A program made the position numbers and the translations under genes. The notes beneath the pieces are model-generated. The model worked only from the letters and a program-made list of their open reading frames with translations, had not been told where the DNA came from and ran no database searches. This document shows positions 1 through 10,310 of a DNA stretch of 64,000 nt, in pieces (within the stretch, counting starts at the first letter, position 1; each line of letters opens with the position of its first letter). Origin of the DNA: Ascoidea rubescens DSM 1968 (Eukaryota > Ascomycota > Saccharomycetes > Ascoideales > Ascoideaceae); NCBI RefSeq assembly GCF_001661345.1, contig NW_017962922.1, positions 1 to 64,000 of the forward strand. Direction: 5' to 3'.

Positions 1-308
1 TTGAATACACCAAATAGGACGGTCAATTATCAACTCAAGACTGTGAAATGCTTTATCGTCACCAACTACAACGCTCCAACGATATTTTCGGTTACAGGTT
101 TGAATCAAGTAGACCGGCACACGTGACATCAAGTTTGTCTTTGGCCGAAACAAACCCTGTGCTTACAAACCCTAATTTACCGCCACTGTGGTTTTGGAGG
201 GAACTGCATCTTTCGTATCAATGTGATGATTTCCTGTATAAGTACACAAATTGCTTCACTCTATTTCTTGCCTGTTTTCTTGGAAACAAGAAAGTAGAAG
301 AAACTGCC
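1..308. other. Window edge and upstream region of the APH-like gene
   Basis: The sequence is open in the same frame as the downstream gene from about position 48, but the translation has no recognisable domain. It may be leader or the remnant of a longer N-terminus. No tRNA or promoter element was convincing. Confidence 0.3.
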
Positions 309-1019
309 ATGAAGGATATAAAAATTGTTGGTGACAGAGTAATTAAATGCACTTCTCTCCAAGAAGCACGTAATTTAGAATACGTGCAAAACAAAGTATC
401 TTGTCCCAAGATCTATGACTATTACACAAAGAACTCCAAGTTCTACATTGAAATGGAGTATATTCCTGGAAAGACGTTGTGTGATATATGGCCAGAATTG
501 AGTGAAGAGCAGAAACAGATTGTTACAGATAATATTCTAAATGAGTTGAATAAACTAAGAAAAGAAACATTAAACGAAATATGTGGAATAAATAATACTG
601 TTATTGACGACCCATTGTTTGAACAAATGAGATTTAAATCGGAAAAAGAGCTAAACAAACATATCTCGTCAATGGTTCAAACCAGCAAAAGGTCAAATAG
701 ATTGATATATGAGGTTTTGCCTACTGACAGCAAAATCTGTCTTTCTCATGGAGAATTGAGCTATAACAATATTATCGTAAGAGAGAATTTAGCTGTGGTA
801 TTCATCAATTGGCACTGTATGGGTTTTCTACCTGAGTACTGGGATTTGATGAAAGCTTTCATCTACAATTCCAGTAATGATGAAGTTTCTGCACGTCTTG
901 TATTTCAAGACCATGTTGATAAGAATGCCATAATGACTTTTAGTTATGTTTTGGATTTAGTGATGCTTTCAAGTTCAATGTATAGTGGAGAAGTAGTGAA
1001 TGAGCTGGTGAATAGCTAA
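309..1019 (+). CDS. Small APH/choline-kinase-fold phosphotransferase-like protein, possibly a pseudoenzyme
   Basis: A 236-residue protein resembling fungal aminoglycoside-phosphotransferase-like (APH) proteins. It shows a VIKCTSLQEARNLEYV segment like the N-lobe, then FYIEMEYIPGKTL (hinge), then SHGELSYNN where the catalytic loop HGDLxxxN should be, then FINWHCMGFLPEYWDLMKAF where family members have IIDWExAGxxPxYWE. Both acidic residues normally needed for catalysis and metal binding are changed (HGD to HGE, and the Asp before Trp to Asn). The start is placed at the ATG at 309 because the family homology begins there. The frame is open further upstream, but that part resembles nothing. Family substrates are mostly unknown, so no function is assigned. 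Its 3' part is duplicated at 25.9 kb. Family assignment is fairly sure; activity is doubtful. Confidence 0.65.
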   Translation: MKDIKIVGDRVIKCTSLQEARNLEYVQNKVSCPKIYDYYTKNSKFYIEMEYIPGKTLCDIWPELSEEQKQIVTDNILNELNKLRKETLNEICGINNTVIDDPLFEQMRFKSEKELNKHISSMVQTSKRSNRLIYEVLPTDSKICLSHGELSYNNIIVRENLAVVFINWHCMGFLPEYWDLMKAFIYNSSNDEVSARLVFQDHVDKNAIMTFSYVLDLVMLSSSMYSGEVVNELVNS

Positions 1020-1317
1020 GGATATTATCAGTTTATATCTATATTTTTTTTTAGGTTATAGGATATGTTTCGTTTTTTGCTGCCTCTCATTTTTTTATTC
1101 ATTCAACAACAAAGGTTACAGAAGGGGAAGTCTCTAATCAAAGAATTATGAAAATCATCATTCTATCCACAGTAGGAATTTAACAATATAAAATCTCAGT
1201 GAAATCTAGTTATATTCACGCATAAAACAACAATATGTTTGTACTTAAAGTGAAATTCAGTTAACAATTTATGATCAAAACCATCGACAATTAAAACATA
1301 TTGACTAACTTCTTGCA
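803..1317. repeat. Segmental duplication, copy A (3' end of the APH-like gene plus downstream flank)
   Basis: From about 803 to 1317 the sequence matches 25895-26412 in the same orientation. The match covers the last 70 or so codons of the APH-like gene and about 300 bases of non-coding flank. By eye the copies differ by scattered substitutions and small indels, so the duplication is moderately old. The non-coding part being as similar as the coding part points to a DNA-level duplication and not a retrocopy. Confidence 0.85.
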
Positions 1318-2086
1318 AATTTATATTAGAATAAACAATCTTTCATATTTTTAACAACAAATTTGAGATAGTAAACCGGTCCTATAATCTAAAATCAAAA
1401 ACATTTATAGAAGAAATAGGTTTATTGAACAAGTCTAAAATTTCATTGCCGCAGTAGATAGAAAGAGCTGAAACAAATGAAACGTAGTAGATTAATAGAT
1501 GTTCAATAAAATTGAGCTTAATAGGATTGATCAGAACAAAACACAAAGGATCGTTCTGGCAAAAATACAATTAATATACTAGAATATTCAATTCAAAGAA
1601 GTGCCAAAAACGATAACTAATAAAAATACAAGTAGCCTTAAAAGGTTTTAATTAGTGATTTCCATTACCAATATACTATGCAAAAACTTTTCTAAGAGGC
1701 GGTTGTTTGCGAAGTCAGGCATAGTAGTTTTCATTTGTAAAAGTAATGATTAATTAATGAGTGAATAAAAAAGATAAGATTAAAATCAATTTGATAATGT
1801 AAAGAAAAAAGAAGTACTCCAAAACAAATAAAAACAATATACGGTGGAAATAAAAACTAAAGAAACAACGGCAATTGAATTTAAAAGAAAACCTAAATAA
1901 AATCAAATTAACGCTATATTACTAGTCGTAGCCTATAAATTATAAGCTATTCATTAAAGTCTAGCTTCATAAGTAATAATTATAATATGATGATGCTAAC
2001 AAAGTTAAGCATTGATGATAGAAATTTGATAGTATTGGAAAATTTAAAACAATCAAAATATTAAAGATATCTAGGATACTAGAATA
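1020..2086. other. Gene-poor AT-rich region
   Basis: About 1.07 kb between the APH-like gene and the 3' end of VAC8. The first 300 bases belong to the duplicated segment. The rest is AT-rich with only short random reading frames, and I see no RNA gene or element in it. Confidence 0.6.
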
Positions 2087-3769
2087 CTAGGATATTGATT
2101 GTAAAATTTGCTCTGTTAAATGATAAACATCGTATCTAGAATCATCAGGTTGTATGTGAGCCATACCACTCATTTCTTTGGTTTTTTCATTTGATAGCAA
2201 TTCACTTGTACTAAAATTCAAAGCTTTAACACCATCCATTATCTTGCCATTGGTTTTAATTAATCTATGAATTTCTGGGTCACCACTCTCTAATAATTGT
2301 AATAAAGTCCATAAGGCAATGTGTTCAAAAGTATTATTTTCGGATATTAAAAATCTTATTAAAAACCCTGAAATACCGTCGTTTGGCTGATGCCAATCCT
2401 TTATGATATAACTATAATCAGGAATTCTTGAGCATAAATTAGCTAAAGCTGCAGCGGAATTTCCACGAACCTCATCATAGTTGGAAAAAGTTAGAGGAAT
2501 TAAGACATCAACCAAGTTTAAGTCTAATAATTTTTGTTTTAAATCATCAGCCAATGCTAATATAGCAAAACAAGCAGATATTTCGCTTAAAACAGAACCT
2601 TGAGTTTGTAGGACCAAATTCTTACATTTTTGAACTGCACCTGCTTCCAATAAAGCACTTCTATTTTTTTCACTTGAAGCAGCTAGGTTTCTTAGAGTTG
2701 AGACCGAATGACACTGAATTTCTTCGGAACCTTTATAGTCCAATAGATCAACTAAGGGCTTTAAGAAACCGGCGTCAATAATTAGGGCTTCATTCATGGG
2801 ATGTATTGAGATATTTCGAATACAAGCAACAGCAGCTAATATTAAAGGTTGTTGGGTTGATTTTAGTAGAGTAACTAGATGAGGTAAGCCACCAGCTCTG
2901 ACTATCTCCAATTGATAGGAAGGGTCGGATGCTAAGTTTCTTAAAGCCAAAGTAGCTTGACATTGAACCCTTGAAGAAGGAGAGTCCATTAATTCAACTA
3001 GTTGGGAGACCAATCTTGATTCTGTTTGGAATAATTTTTTTCTATTAATCTCATCGACGGCAATATTTGATAATGCGGTTGTGCAGTAGTATTGAACATC
3101 TTGGTCAGTTGAGGATAGTAAAGAAACTAAGACAGGTACAGCACCGGCGTTAACCAATTCTTTTCTATTCTCCAAAGAGTGGGTCATGTTCAATAAAGCA
3201 CCAGTAGCATTTCTTTGAACTCTTAAATCTTTGTTTTTGGCCAATCTTGTGAGAGGGACTAAAGCGCCAGATTTGGCGATTTTAGCTTTATTGTCATCTT
3301 GGGTGGCCAAGTTAGTGATACAACCAACAGCGTTGCATTGGACCTCAGTGTTTTGAGATTCCATTTGTCTAATTAAAGGATCTAAACCTCCCATTTGAAC
3401 GATTAGGACTTTATTATCATTGTTGACGGCCAAGTTGCCGAGAGCAGCACAGGCAGCTCTTTGGACTTCAGGATCGGAGCTTTGTAGTAAAAGTAATATT
3501 GGGTCAAAGACTTCTTTGCCAACAGCCTTGACATCTTTTTCAGTTATTTCAGCAAAGGCCAAAGCAGCAGATCTTTGTAGGTCTAAGTTATCAGAATAAA
3601 CTAGAGTGCTCAAAGCTCTTAAAGGGCCAGGACCAAAAAAATCGATTTCAGTTCTATTTTCTAAGTATCTTAGCAATTCTGTTATAGCTTCTCTTTCGTT
3701 TTCGGCCAATAGAGGTTGATTTTCGTCAGAACGATCATCAGAATTTAAACAACTACAGCAAGAGCCCAT
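2087..3769 (-). CDS. VAC8: Vacuolar armadillo-repeat protein Vac8
   Basis: A 560-residue armadillo protein (S. cerevisiae Vac8 is 578) that anchors to the vacuole membrane and acts in vacuole inheritance, homotypic fusion, the nucleus-vacuole junction and Cvt/autophagy. The N-terminus MGSCCSC carries the myristoylated Gly2 and the palmitoylated Cys4, Cys5 and Cys7 seen in Vac8. About 11-12 tandem ARM repeats follow from residue 40 to about 500, with near-identical blocks such as [20 protein letters not shown] and [15 protein letters not shown]. The C-terminal tail is shorter than in S. cerevisiae but keeps the final hydrophobic LTEQILQSI. The ATG at 3769 is fixed by the acylation motif. Confidence 0.97.
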   Translation of the reverse strand: MGSCCSCLNSDDRSDENQPLLAENEREAITELLRYLENRTEIDFFGPGPLRALSTLVYSDNLDLQRSAALAFAEITEKDVKAVGKEVFDPILLLLQSSDPEVQRAACAALGNLAVNNDNKVLIVQMGGLDPLIRQMESQNTEVQCNAVGCITNLATQDDNKAKIAKSGALVPLTRLAKNKDLRVQRNATGALLNMTHSLENRKELVNAGAVPVLVSLLSSTDQDVQYYCTTALSNIAVDEINRKKLFQTESRLVSQLVELMDSPSSRVQCQATLALRNLASDPSYQLEIVRAGGLPHLVTLLKSTQQPLILAAVACIRNISIHPMNEALIIDAGFLKPLVDLLDYKGSEEIQCHSVSTLRNLAASSEKNRSALLEAGAVQKCKNLVLQTQGSVLSEISACFAILALADDLKQKLLDLNLVDVLIPLTFSNYDEVRGNSAAALANLCSRIPDYSYIIKDWHQPNDGISGFLIRFLISENNTFEHIALWTLLQLLESGDPEIHRLIKTNGKIMDGVKALNFSTSELLSNEKTKEMSGMAHIQPDDSRYDVYHLTEQILQSIS

Positions 3770-4896
3770 TGGTAGAATGTATTAAGAGGCTGATTAGAGG
3801 TTAATAATTCAAGAGTAAGAACGTGGAATTGAAAGATGGCAAATAGGAAATTGGGATTAAGGGTTACGAATTGAAGATTGCGAATAAGATATTAGGAATT
3901 AGGGATTAAGGGTTAAGGATTGAGGATTAAGGATTACGTAGGAAAAATAAGGGATATAAATATGATTGATGATTGATTGAGTTTTAAAACAGAAATTGAA
4001 TATTTTGTGTTTGGTATTTGGTATTTTGTAATTGGTGATTGGTGATTATGGTTTATTATTTGTTGTTTGTTACTCGGAGAACTAAAGGATTAACTGGCTA
4101 GACAATTGGTAGAAGAGAAGATTGAGTGGTAGAACGATTCTTTGAAGGATCAAGTGATTAACTGAAAAGATAAAGAACCAACAAGATCAACAGCTGGACA
4201 ATTAATTAAGTGATTAGATAATTCTAAGATGAGTATTAAAAAATACTTGTAAGTAAAAACAAAGATAAGATAAAAAAATTTTCTTCAAAGAAATAGAAAA
4301 AGACAAAAAAGCAGTAAAAGATTGTATGGATAAGAGTGATATCAAAGGGTAATCAATCTAAAAGCAAAAATTTTCGTTTTCGTTTTGCTAGAATGATGTA
4401 GATGGGGGATTGCTTGGATTTGTTGCAAAGGATAGATGGATAACGCTAGATGGAAATATCAAACAACTAAGAAACAAAACCTCAGGAATTCGAATTAAAA
4501 ATTAAGAGAAACAGTAAGAGTGAGTAGCAAGTTGATTAGTTGGTAGACAGCGATAGAGCGATAGAATATTAGGATATAGGGAGTCTGGTTTTGGCCAGAG
4601 AATTTTACACAATTAACGTTTGAATGCTGGAGAGCAGAACCATCCGCCACCAAGGGCGCGTGACGCGGCGGGAGCAGGGACGGCCCGCCGCGGTGGAAGC
4701 TGCAGCAGACCCAGCGGCGTGGTCAGATCCAGCAGCACGGGTGCAGGGCCTTCAAAGCCGGGCTCCGTCGGACCGGGCGCAGGACGCGGGCAACGACCAG
4801 CTGTCTTCAACAGAAACGGCTTTTGCTTCTTCCTCTGAACTGCCTCTGCTTCTTTTGCTTCTTCTTCTTTCTCATCATCTCCTTGTTCCTTTCACC
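3770..4896. other. VAC8-BET1 divergent intergenic region with degenerate GGATTAAGG-type repeats and a GC-rich island
   Basis: About 1.1 kb shared by two divergent promoters. Roughly 3850-3945 is a degenerate tandem array of units like ggattaagg or gggttaagg, just upstream of VAC8. About 4635-4800 is abruptly GC-rich with CGCG motifs and contains overlapping short frames on both strands that look like composition artefacts. A T/C-rich tract follows up to the BET1 start. No gene is supported. Confidence 0.55.
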
Positions 4897-5460
4897 ATGA
4901 GCTCCGGAAGATACTCCACGCAAGTTCACCAGAGAGAGAGAACAAACTTATTTGCAGAAACTCCCTCTCGAATCACCTCCCCCTTCAATTCTTCCACCTC
5001 CAGGATATCTACTCCATTCGACGATTTGAATTCTTCAACTATTAATAATAACAATAGCACCATCCTCAATAATACTTACAATAATAATGTATACAATGGT
5101 AATATCGCTCAGAGATCTAATCTTTTCTCAAGTTTTGCCAATTCCACCCCAAATTTGTTCAATACTAATGCTGCAAATGAATCTCTCTTATCCCAGTTAG
5201 AGGCCCAAAATGACGAAACAATAGATGTCATGACCGACAAAGTTAAATTATTGAAAAACTTGACAATCAAAATGGGCACTGAAATCAAATCAGCTAATCT
5301 TAATAGTCTATCAGATACCTTTGACAAGACCTCTTCTTCCTTGAAAAGAAACTTTAATAATTTACTTATTGTATCTAAAAACGCTGGTATATCCTGGAAA
5401 TCTTGGTTAATCTTTTTTATCTTGGTGTTTGGTTTTTTCTTCTGGGTATGGATCTTTTAA
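4897..5460 (+). CDS. BET1: ER-Golgi SNARE Bet1
   Basis: A 187-residue tail-anchored SNARE for ER-to-Golgi vesicle fusion. The N-terminal part is Ser/Asn-rich and longer than in S. cerevisiae (142 residues). The SNARE helix runs from about LLSQLEAQNDETIDVMTDKV to LKRNFNNLL and contains the motif LKNLTIKMGTEI, close to Bet1's LKSLSLKMGDEI. The last 19 residues (SWLIFFILVFGFFFWVWIF) are the membrane anchor ending FWVWI, as in Bet1. The frame is open upstream to 4624, but the ATG at 4897 in context caccATGAGC gives the Bet1-like start MSSGRY. Short upstream frames in the GC-rich leader could act as uORFs. Confidence 0.93.
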   Translation: MSSGRYSTQVHQRERTNLFAETPSRITSPFNSSTSRISTPFDDLNSSTINNNNSTILNNTYNNNVYNGNIAQRSNLFSSFANSTPNLFNTNAANESLLSQLEAQNDETIDVMTDKVKLLKNLTIKMGTEIKSANLNSLSDTFDKTSSSLKRNFNNLLIVSKNAGISWKSWLIFFILVFGFFFWVWIF

Positions 5461-5763
5461 ATTTGTGCTTTAAAACTAATCTTTTATTATTTATTTTTTA
5501 CCTTTTATTTTTTTACTTGTATTTTTTTATTTTCCATTTATCTATAACTATTTCTCATTATATAATCATTTAATTCATTCCACTTCACTTCATTTCATTT
5601 CAATTCAATTCAGTTCAAGTTGTTTTATTTTATTTTATTTTATATTTATTACTCTTATCTCTATTTTTTCCTATACTATAATATACTTTTTATTCAATTT
5701 ACTCAATTTCATTTAATTCACATCATTCCATTTTATCTCTTTCTCTTACTCTTACTCTTACTC
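5461..5763. other. BET1-EPS1 convergent intergenic region with simple repeats
   Basis: A T-rich 3' region between convergent genes. It includes a cacttcattt/caattc-type degenerate repeat near 5575-5620, and a CTCTTA hexamer repeat (about four copies, 5743-5769) that runs into the last codons of EPS1. No gene. Confidence 0.6.
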
Positions 5764-7977
5764 TTACTCGAACTTGCTTCCATCATTTCCACTCACATTT
5801 ATATTCCCTATTATTCCTAACCCAGGATTCTTTTGATGGATCCTCTTCAATCTTAAATACTTGTTGTACTTTTTGATCCCATTTATAACAAAATATACTG
5901 CTAAAATCAATACCAAATATCCAATTACCCCATACTGATGAACAAAATCCATAAATCGAAAATATCTATTGAATGGACTGTCAATCAAATTCTTACTAAT
6001 TTTACTAATATCTTTATTTAATCTTGGAAATGTTAAAAACAACATCGTATTTCTTATCCTCCACGGCTCATTTTTCAACTCATCATTTAAATAATCTTTA
6101 TCATAGTAATAATTCCCATTTTTCTCAATAATTATTACATCGTTCTCCTTATAATCCTCCATCTTTTTATTATTATCAAACCCTAAATCCTCAATCAATT
6201 TCAAATTTTCCTTTTTATTTATATCAATAAATCCAAATATACCTTGTCCTCTATTTGAATGTTCAACCATTTCGGAACTCTTATGAATAACATCTGATGA
6301 AGTCTTTTTGGAATTTGTTTTCATTTCTTCAATTTCTTGATTTTTTTTCTCTCGATTCTCAATCAACTCTTTATAAAGCTCAGACTTTCTATGATACTCA
6401 AAATCATGATAACCTAACGATAAATTGTATATATTATTTATTGTGCTTTCTTTATTGGTAGAATCAATAAACGATAAAATAATCTTATCCACATCTTTAT
6501 TCTTATTATTCCTTACAATTTGTTTCCAATTTTTACTACTGATCTCATTGAGAATAGGTAGTGAATTTCTTCTCATCCAGCCTAACACTAAATCATAATC
6601 TCTGATATCTCTAGGATGAAAATTTTGAAATGTTGACGAGATTAATGAGTTGTCTTTGAAACATAAAAACGTGGGATATGATGTCGTGGTTTCACTTATA
6701 AATCTTTCATTATTAAAACTCTCAATGGGTTCACTTTTATTGTAATTTATATATTTCAATAAATTATTCCCCTGTCTTTCTTGTAGCTTGATAAAACTAC
6801 CATCATCTGAAGTAAAAATGTAAACATCTGGCAAACTCATTATGGGCTCCAAAAGAAAATCTAAAATTTCAAAATCTTCTGGTGTAACAGTCTCTGGGTT
6901 GTAATAAAATACAAAACTAATTTTATTTGAGTTTCTCTCAAACGGTAATAAGTTATAATCATCAATTGGTTTGTTCTCTAAAGTTGAAACTAAATTCATT
7001 TTTTTGGATAATATCCTGGGGTTTACCTTTTCAAACTTCATATTTTGCAATAGTCTTTTAGTAAAATTGACAATTCTTGATTTAGTCTTGAGTCCTGTGA
7101 ATTTTATTCTATTGCCGTTTTGTTTTGGTAAAATCATCATGACCTTTGGAGCAACATTTTTAAAACCGGAGTTGATTGTGGCTAGTTTGTCGTAGCCTAA
7201 TTTTTTACAAATTTGTTGATTAGAATGACAATTAAAATGATAAGTCTCAGTTGATAACTGATTTGATATCAAGTTCCATGTAGACTGAAATTCTAAGCAG
7301 GAAGGGCATGATTTTAAATCAAATGAATCCTCGTTTGAGTTATTTAGATCACTAAATTTGTCATCGGTTGAAGGCCAAAATGAAACCAAGACAGATGAAT
7401 TTTGAGGATGATCACCATTAAGAAATTGCAAGAATTTTCCAGATGGCAATAACTGGCTCCTTGAGGGGAAGTGTAATTCATCAAGATTTCCGTATTCAAA
7501 AGCAAGATCTCTCATAAAATTTATAAAATCCTCAGGGTTTCTGCTTAGAGATTTGGGATAAGAAAGTAATAAGTCTCCCCCATTTTTGTCCTTATTTGAA
7601 ACATAAACTCGTAGATTGGGGTAAAATTTGATCGATTCTTGTTCACATAAATCGCCATTTTCAGCACAATTCACCTGGTTCATTTGAACATTCAAAGTCT
7701 TGCTTTGTTCCAAAAACTGTTGATACGTTTCTTCCCAAATGGGGGCCAAATGTTGGCAATGACCACAATAAGGTGAATAAAACTCAACAAAATGTATTCC
7801 CTGAGCCATCTCAGAATTAAAATTCTTCATGGTCAATGAGGGCGGCAATATATCCAGCTCTAGTTTCTTATCGTGTGAAGGAGGAGCAGCATCAGTATAA
7901 ACAGCAAATGGATATAGAAGCAAGTAGACTAGGCAGAGGACCACGAGATCCAAGCGACACACTCTGGAGAGATCCAT
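5764..7977 (-). CDS. EPS1: ER membrane protein disulfide isomerase-like protein Eps1
   Basis: A 737-residue membrane-bound PDI relative (S. cerevisiae Eps1 is 701), implicated in ER quality control and retention of membrane proteins. An N-terminal hydrophobic signal covers about residues 8-30. A thioredoxin domain follows with the active site CGHC at 71-74 (FYSPYCGHCQHLAP). A second CxxC (CPSC, near residue 225) lies in a degenerate thioredoxin-like domain. A long Asn/Lys-rich lumenal region is followed by a single membrane span near 683-701 (YLVLILAVYFVINGI) and a basic cytosolic tail. One active CxxC plus a C-terminal anchor separates it from soluble Pdi1. Confidence 0.85.
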   Translation of the reverse strand: MDLSRVCRLDLVVLCLVYLLLYPFAVYTDAAPPSHDKKLELDILPPSLTMKNFNSEMAQGIHFVEFYSPYCGHCQHLAPIWEETYQQFLEQSKTLNVQMNQVNCAENGDLCEQESIKFYPNLRVYVSNKDKNGGDLLLSYPKSLSRNPEDFINFMRDLAFEYGNLDELHFPSRSQLLPSGKFLQFLNGDHPQNSSVLVSFWPSTDDKFSDLNNSNEDSFDLKSCPSCLEFQSTWNLISNQLSTETYHFNCHSNQQICKKLGYDKLATINSGFKNVAPKVMMILPKQNGNRIKFTGLKTKSRIVNFTKRLLQNMKFEKVNPRILSKKMNLVSTLENKPIDDYNLLPFERNSNKISFVFYYNPETVTPEDFEILDFLLEPIMSLPDVYIFTSDDGSFIKLQERQGNNLLKYINYNKSEPIESFNNERFISETTTSYPTFLCFKDNSLISSTFQNFHPRDIRDYDLVLGWMRRNSLPILNEISSKNWKQIVRNNKNKDVDKIILSFIDSTNKESTINNIYNLSLGYHDFEYHRKSELYKELIENREKKNQEIEEMKTNSKKTSSDVIHKSSEMVEHSNRGQGIFGFIDINKKENLKLIEDLGFDNNKKMEDYKENDVIIIEKNGNYYYDKDYLNDELKNEPWRIRNTMLFLTFPRLNKDISKISKNLIDSPFNRYFRFMDFVHQYGVIGYLVLILAVYFVINGIKKYNKYLRLKRIHQKNPGLGIIGNINVSGNDGSKFE

Positions 7978-8480
7978 TGTTGAGATATGGCTAGCATATA
8001 GTACGAGATCTAGGATACTTGGTTGTTGGAATCAGATAAGACCCAGAGGATGCAGAGGAAGATGCAAACGCAGGGCTGCTGATTCTTCAGCCACCCACAT
8101 CTTTGGCGTCAGCATTTGCGGTCCCGCGTTCAAAACCCCGCGAGACCCTGCAGAGCACAGGCTGTACCGCAGCTGTCTTGAGCGGCCCGCAGCAGGACCG
8201 CTCTTATGTAAAAATTATTAATCCTTCTGCATTACACATTATTAATAATAGATCTCTTAGTAATCCGGAACTGGGATATTGGGCATGCAAAACCTTTTCT
8301 ATCCAGCTATTTACATCCTTATTGACCAACCGATGAAAATCAATATAAAACCAGCTCAGCGCCGTTGTTCATATCTTCTCGAACTTCAATTGATTTTCCA
8401 ATTGTTTTCTTCGATATTGTCTCTTGCATATATCCTTTACTTATCTTTCACCCAACTTACTTTATCGGTTTCAACTAGAA
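7978..8480. other. EPS1 / YCP4-like divergent promoter region
   Basis: About 500 bases between two divergent starts. About 8095-8205 is GC-rich with CGCG motifs. An ORF through it on the plus strand looks like a composition effect. A TTAGTAA site is listed separately. Confidence 0.5.
8257..8263. promoter_or_regulatory. Candidate Yap1 response element (TTAGTAA)
   Basis: TTAGTAA matches the Yap1 consensus TTASTAA and lies 218 bases upstream of the YCP4-like start. Flavodoxin-like quinone reductases of this family are oxidative-stress responsive in other yeasts. A 7-mer match alone is weak, so this is inference. Confidence 0.3.
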
Positions 8481-9316
8481 ATGTCAAAGGTTGCTGTATG
8501 TTTTTTGTTTACTTTGTCTAATCTGTTTTTTGTAATAACTACTCGAAATTGGTTGCTAACATTGTTTGTTGGTAGATTCTTGCTTACTCCATGTATGGTC
8601 ATATCTTTACATTGGCTGATTCTCTCAAAAAAGGTGTTGAATCTGCTGGTGGAACTGCTGACATTTATCAACTTCCAGAGACTTTGTCCGAAGAAACTCT
8701 ACAGTTGTTACATGCCCCTGAAAAGCCATTTGATATTCCAATTGCTACTCTAGAAACTTTACAATCTTACGACTCTTTCTTATTCGGTATTCCAACAAGA
8801 TTTGGCAATGTTCCTGCCCAATGGAAAAGCTTTTGGGATTCAACTGGTGCTTTATGGGCTAACGGTGCTCTTCATGGTAAAACTGTCGGCTTTTTTGTTT
8901 CGACTGGTACTCCAAATGGTGGTCAAGAAACCACTGTCAGAAACAGTATTTCAATGGTTGCTCATCATGGTATGATTTACATTCCTTTGGGCTATAAAGG
9001 TGTTATGCCTCAGCTATCGAATTTGGATGAAGTTCATGGTGGCTCTCCCTGGGGTGCAGGAACTTTAGCTGGAGCTGATGGTTCAAGAAAACCTTCAGAG
9101 CTAGAATTGAAAGTCGCCTTTATTCAAGGTTTAGAGTTTTATAATACTTCTAAAAAATTTATATCCATTCCAGATTCTGTCAAAGTTTCTTCTTCCAATA
9201 CTCCATCTTCTGTTCCTCCATCTCAATCAAACTCAATAAAACCTGATGCCGCGGTTAGCCCTGAAAAGAAATTGTCCAAAAGAGAGAGAATTCGTCGTCT
9301 TTGTGTCATAATGTGA
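8481..9316 (+). CDS. YCP4: Flavodoxin-like NAD(P)H:quinone oxidoreductase (Ycp4/Pst2 family), spliced
   Basis: Exons 8481-8495 and 8576-9316 give 251 residues. The 80-base intron starts GTATGT at 8496, has a TGCTAAC branch site near 8554 and ends TAG at 8575. Splicing joins MSKVA to [10 protein letters not shown], recreating the flavodoxin-like N-terminus. WrbA/Pst2 motifs follow: [33 protein letters not shown] and [11 protein letters not shown]. Family members bind FMN and reduce quinones by two electrons at membranes. After the domain (about residue 200) comes a Ser/Pro-rich linker, a basic patch and a C-terminal CVIM, a possible prenylation CaaX box. The length (S. cerevisiae Ycp4 is 247) and tail favour Ycp4 over the shorter Pst2/Rfs1. 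Confidence 0.88.
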
Positions 9317-9861
9317 TTTGCTTTAACTGTAATTATTTTGTTGTTATTCTATTCCATTAGTATTCTATTTTATTATCACTCCTTTTCTTTGTTTTCCCTG
9401 AGTTTTATCTATATTTATCTCCAATTTTTACTTAATTGATCTTTTTGCTTTATTTTGATTGCACTTTTTTACTTTTGTTTTCTTTCTTTTTTTTTCAGGT
9501 TTTAATTAAACTATTAAATCTCCAATAATAAATAATTTAGACTCTTAATATCTTCCCGACAATTTATCTTTTGCAATAACCACTTTAAAATCTAGATCGA
9601 AACACAGTGCCTTCAAAAGCATGATCTGAAGATATTTTGCACCGACTCACACACATGCTTCAGAAAAAATTATTATTTTTTCACATCACATGTACTGAAA
9701 TTTTTCAATTTTTTTTTCTGAAAGAAAAAATATTTAATTTTTTTCAGATTTTTTTTCATATATTTCATATATCAAAAAGAATCTTAGGCAAAAAAAAGAA
9801 AATTAATCAGATTATCTCAAACAATTCTAAATACAATATTCCCAACTCACATTATTCTGCA
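9317..9861. other. YCP4-NSR1 intergenic region
   Basis: 545 bases of T-rich then A/T-rich sequence. It holds the 3' end of the upstream gene and the promoter of the NSR1-like gene, and no other gene is visible. The downstream frame is open from 9637, but with no ATG before 9862 that gives a sensible N-terminus. Confidence 0.5.
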
Positions 9862-10261
9862 ATGGCAATCAAACAAAAGATTAGTAAATCCAAAAAGGTG
9901 TCTTCCAAAAAGAAGGAAAAGCAAGAAAGTAGTGAATCCGAATCCGAATCTGATTCTGATTCTGATTCTTCAACTTCTTCTGATAGTGAAAGTGAACATG
10001 AAGTCGCGCTGAAGAAACAAAATGATTCCAAATTTAAAGCATCATTAATTACAAAATCTTCAAATAAAGACAGTGAAAGTGATTCAAGTTCTGACGGCAG
10101 CAGTGACGATGACAGCGACAGCGACAGCGATGGTGATAGCGATAATGCTAATGTTGGTCAAACTGTTTCAAAAGCTCAGCTCTCAAAAAATTCTACAAAA
10201 AGCAACATAAAAAAGATTAAATCTGACGAAAAAACAAACAAAGACAAAAGCACTGATAATG

Positions 10262-10310
<49 letters not shown>

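Noticed and set aside
101-125. Possible tRNA T-loop (GGTTTGAATC) near the window start
   Set aside because: No matching acceptor stem, D-arm or anticodon arm could be arranged around it.
48-308. Extended N-terminus of the APH-like protein
   Set aside because: The frame is open but lacks family similarity; the ATG at 309 fits the domain start better.
4613-4838. Short frames on both strands upstream of BET1
   Set aside because: Same GC-rich composition artefact. The BET1 family start is at 4897. At most they act as uORFs.
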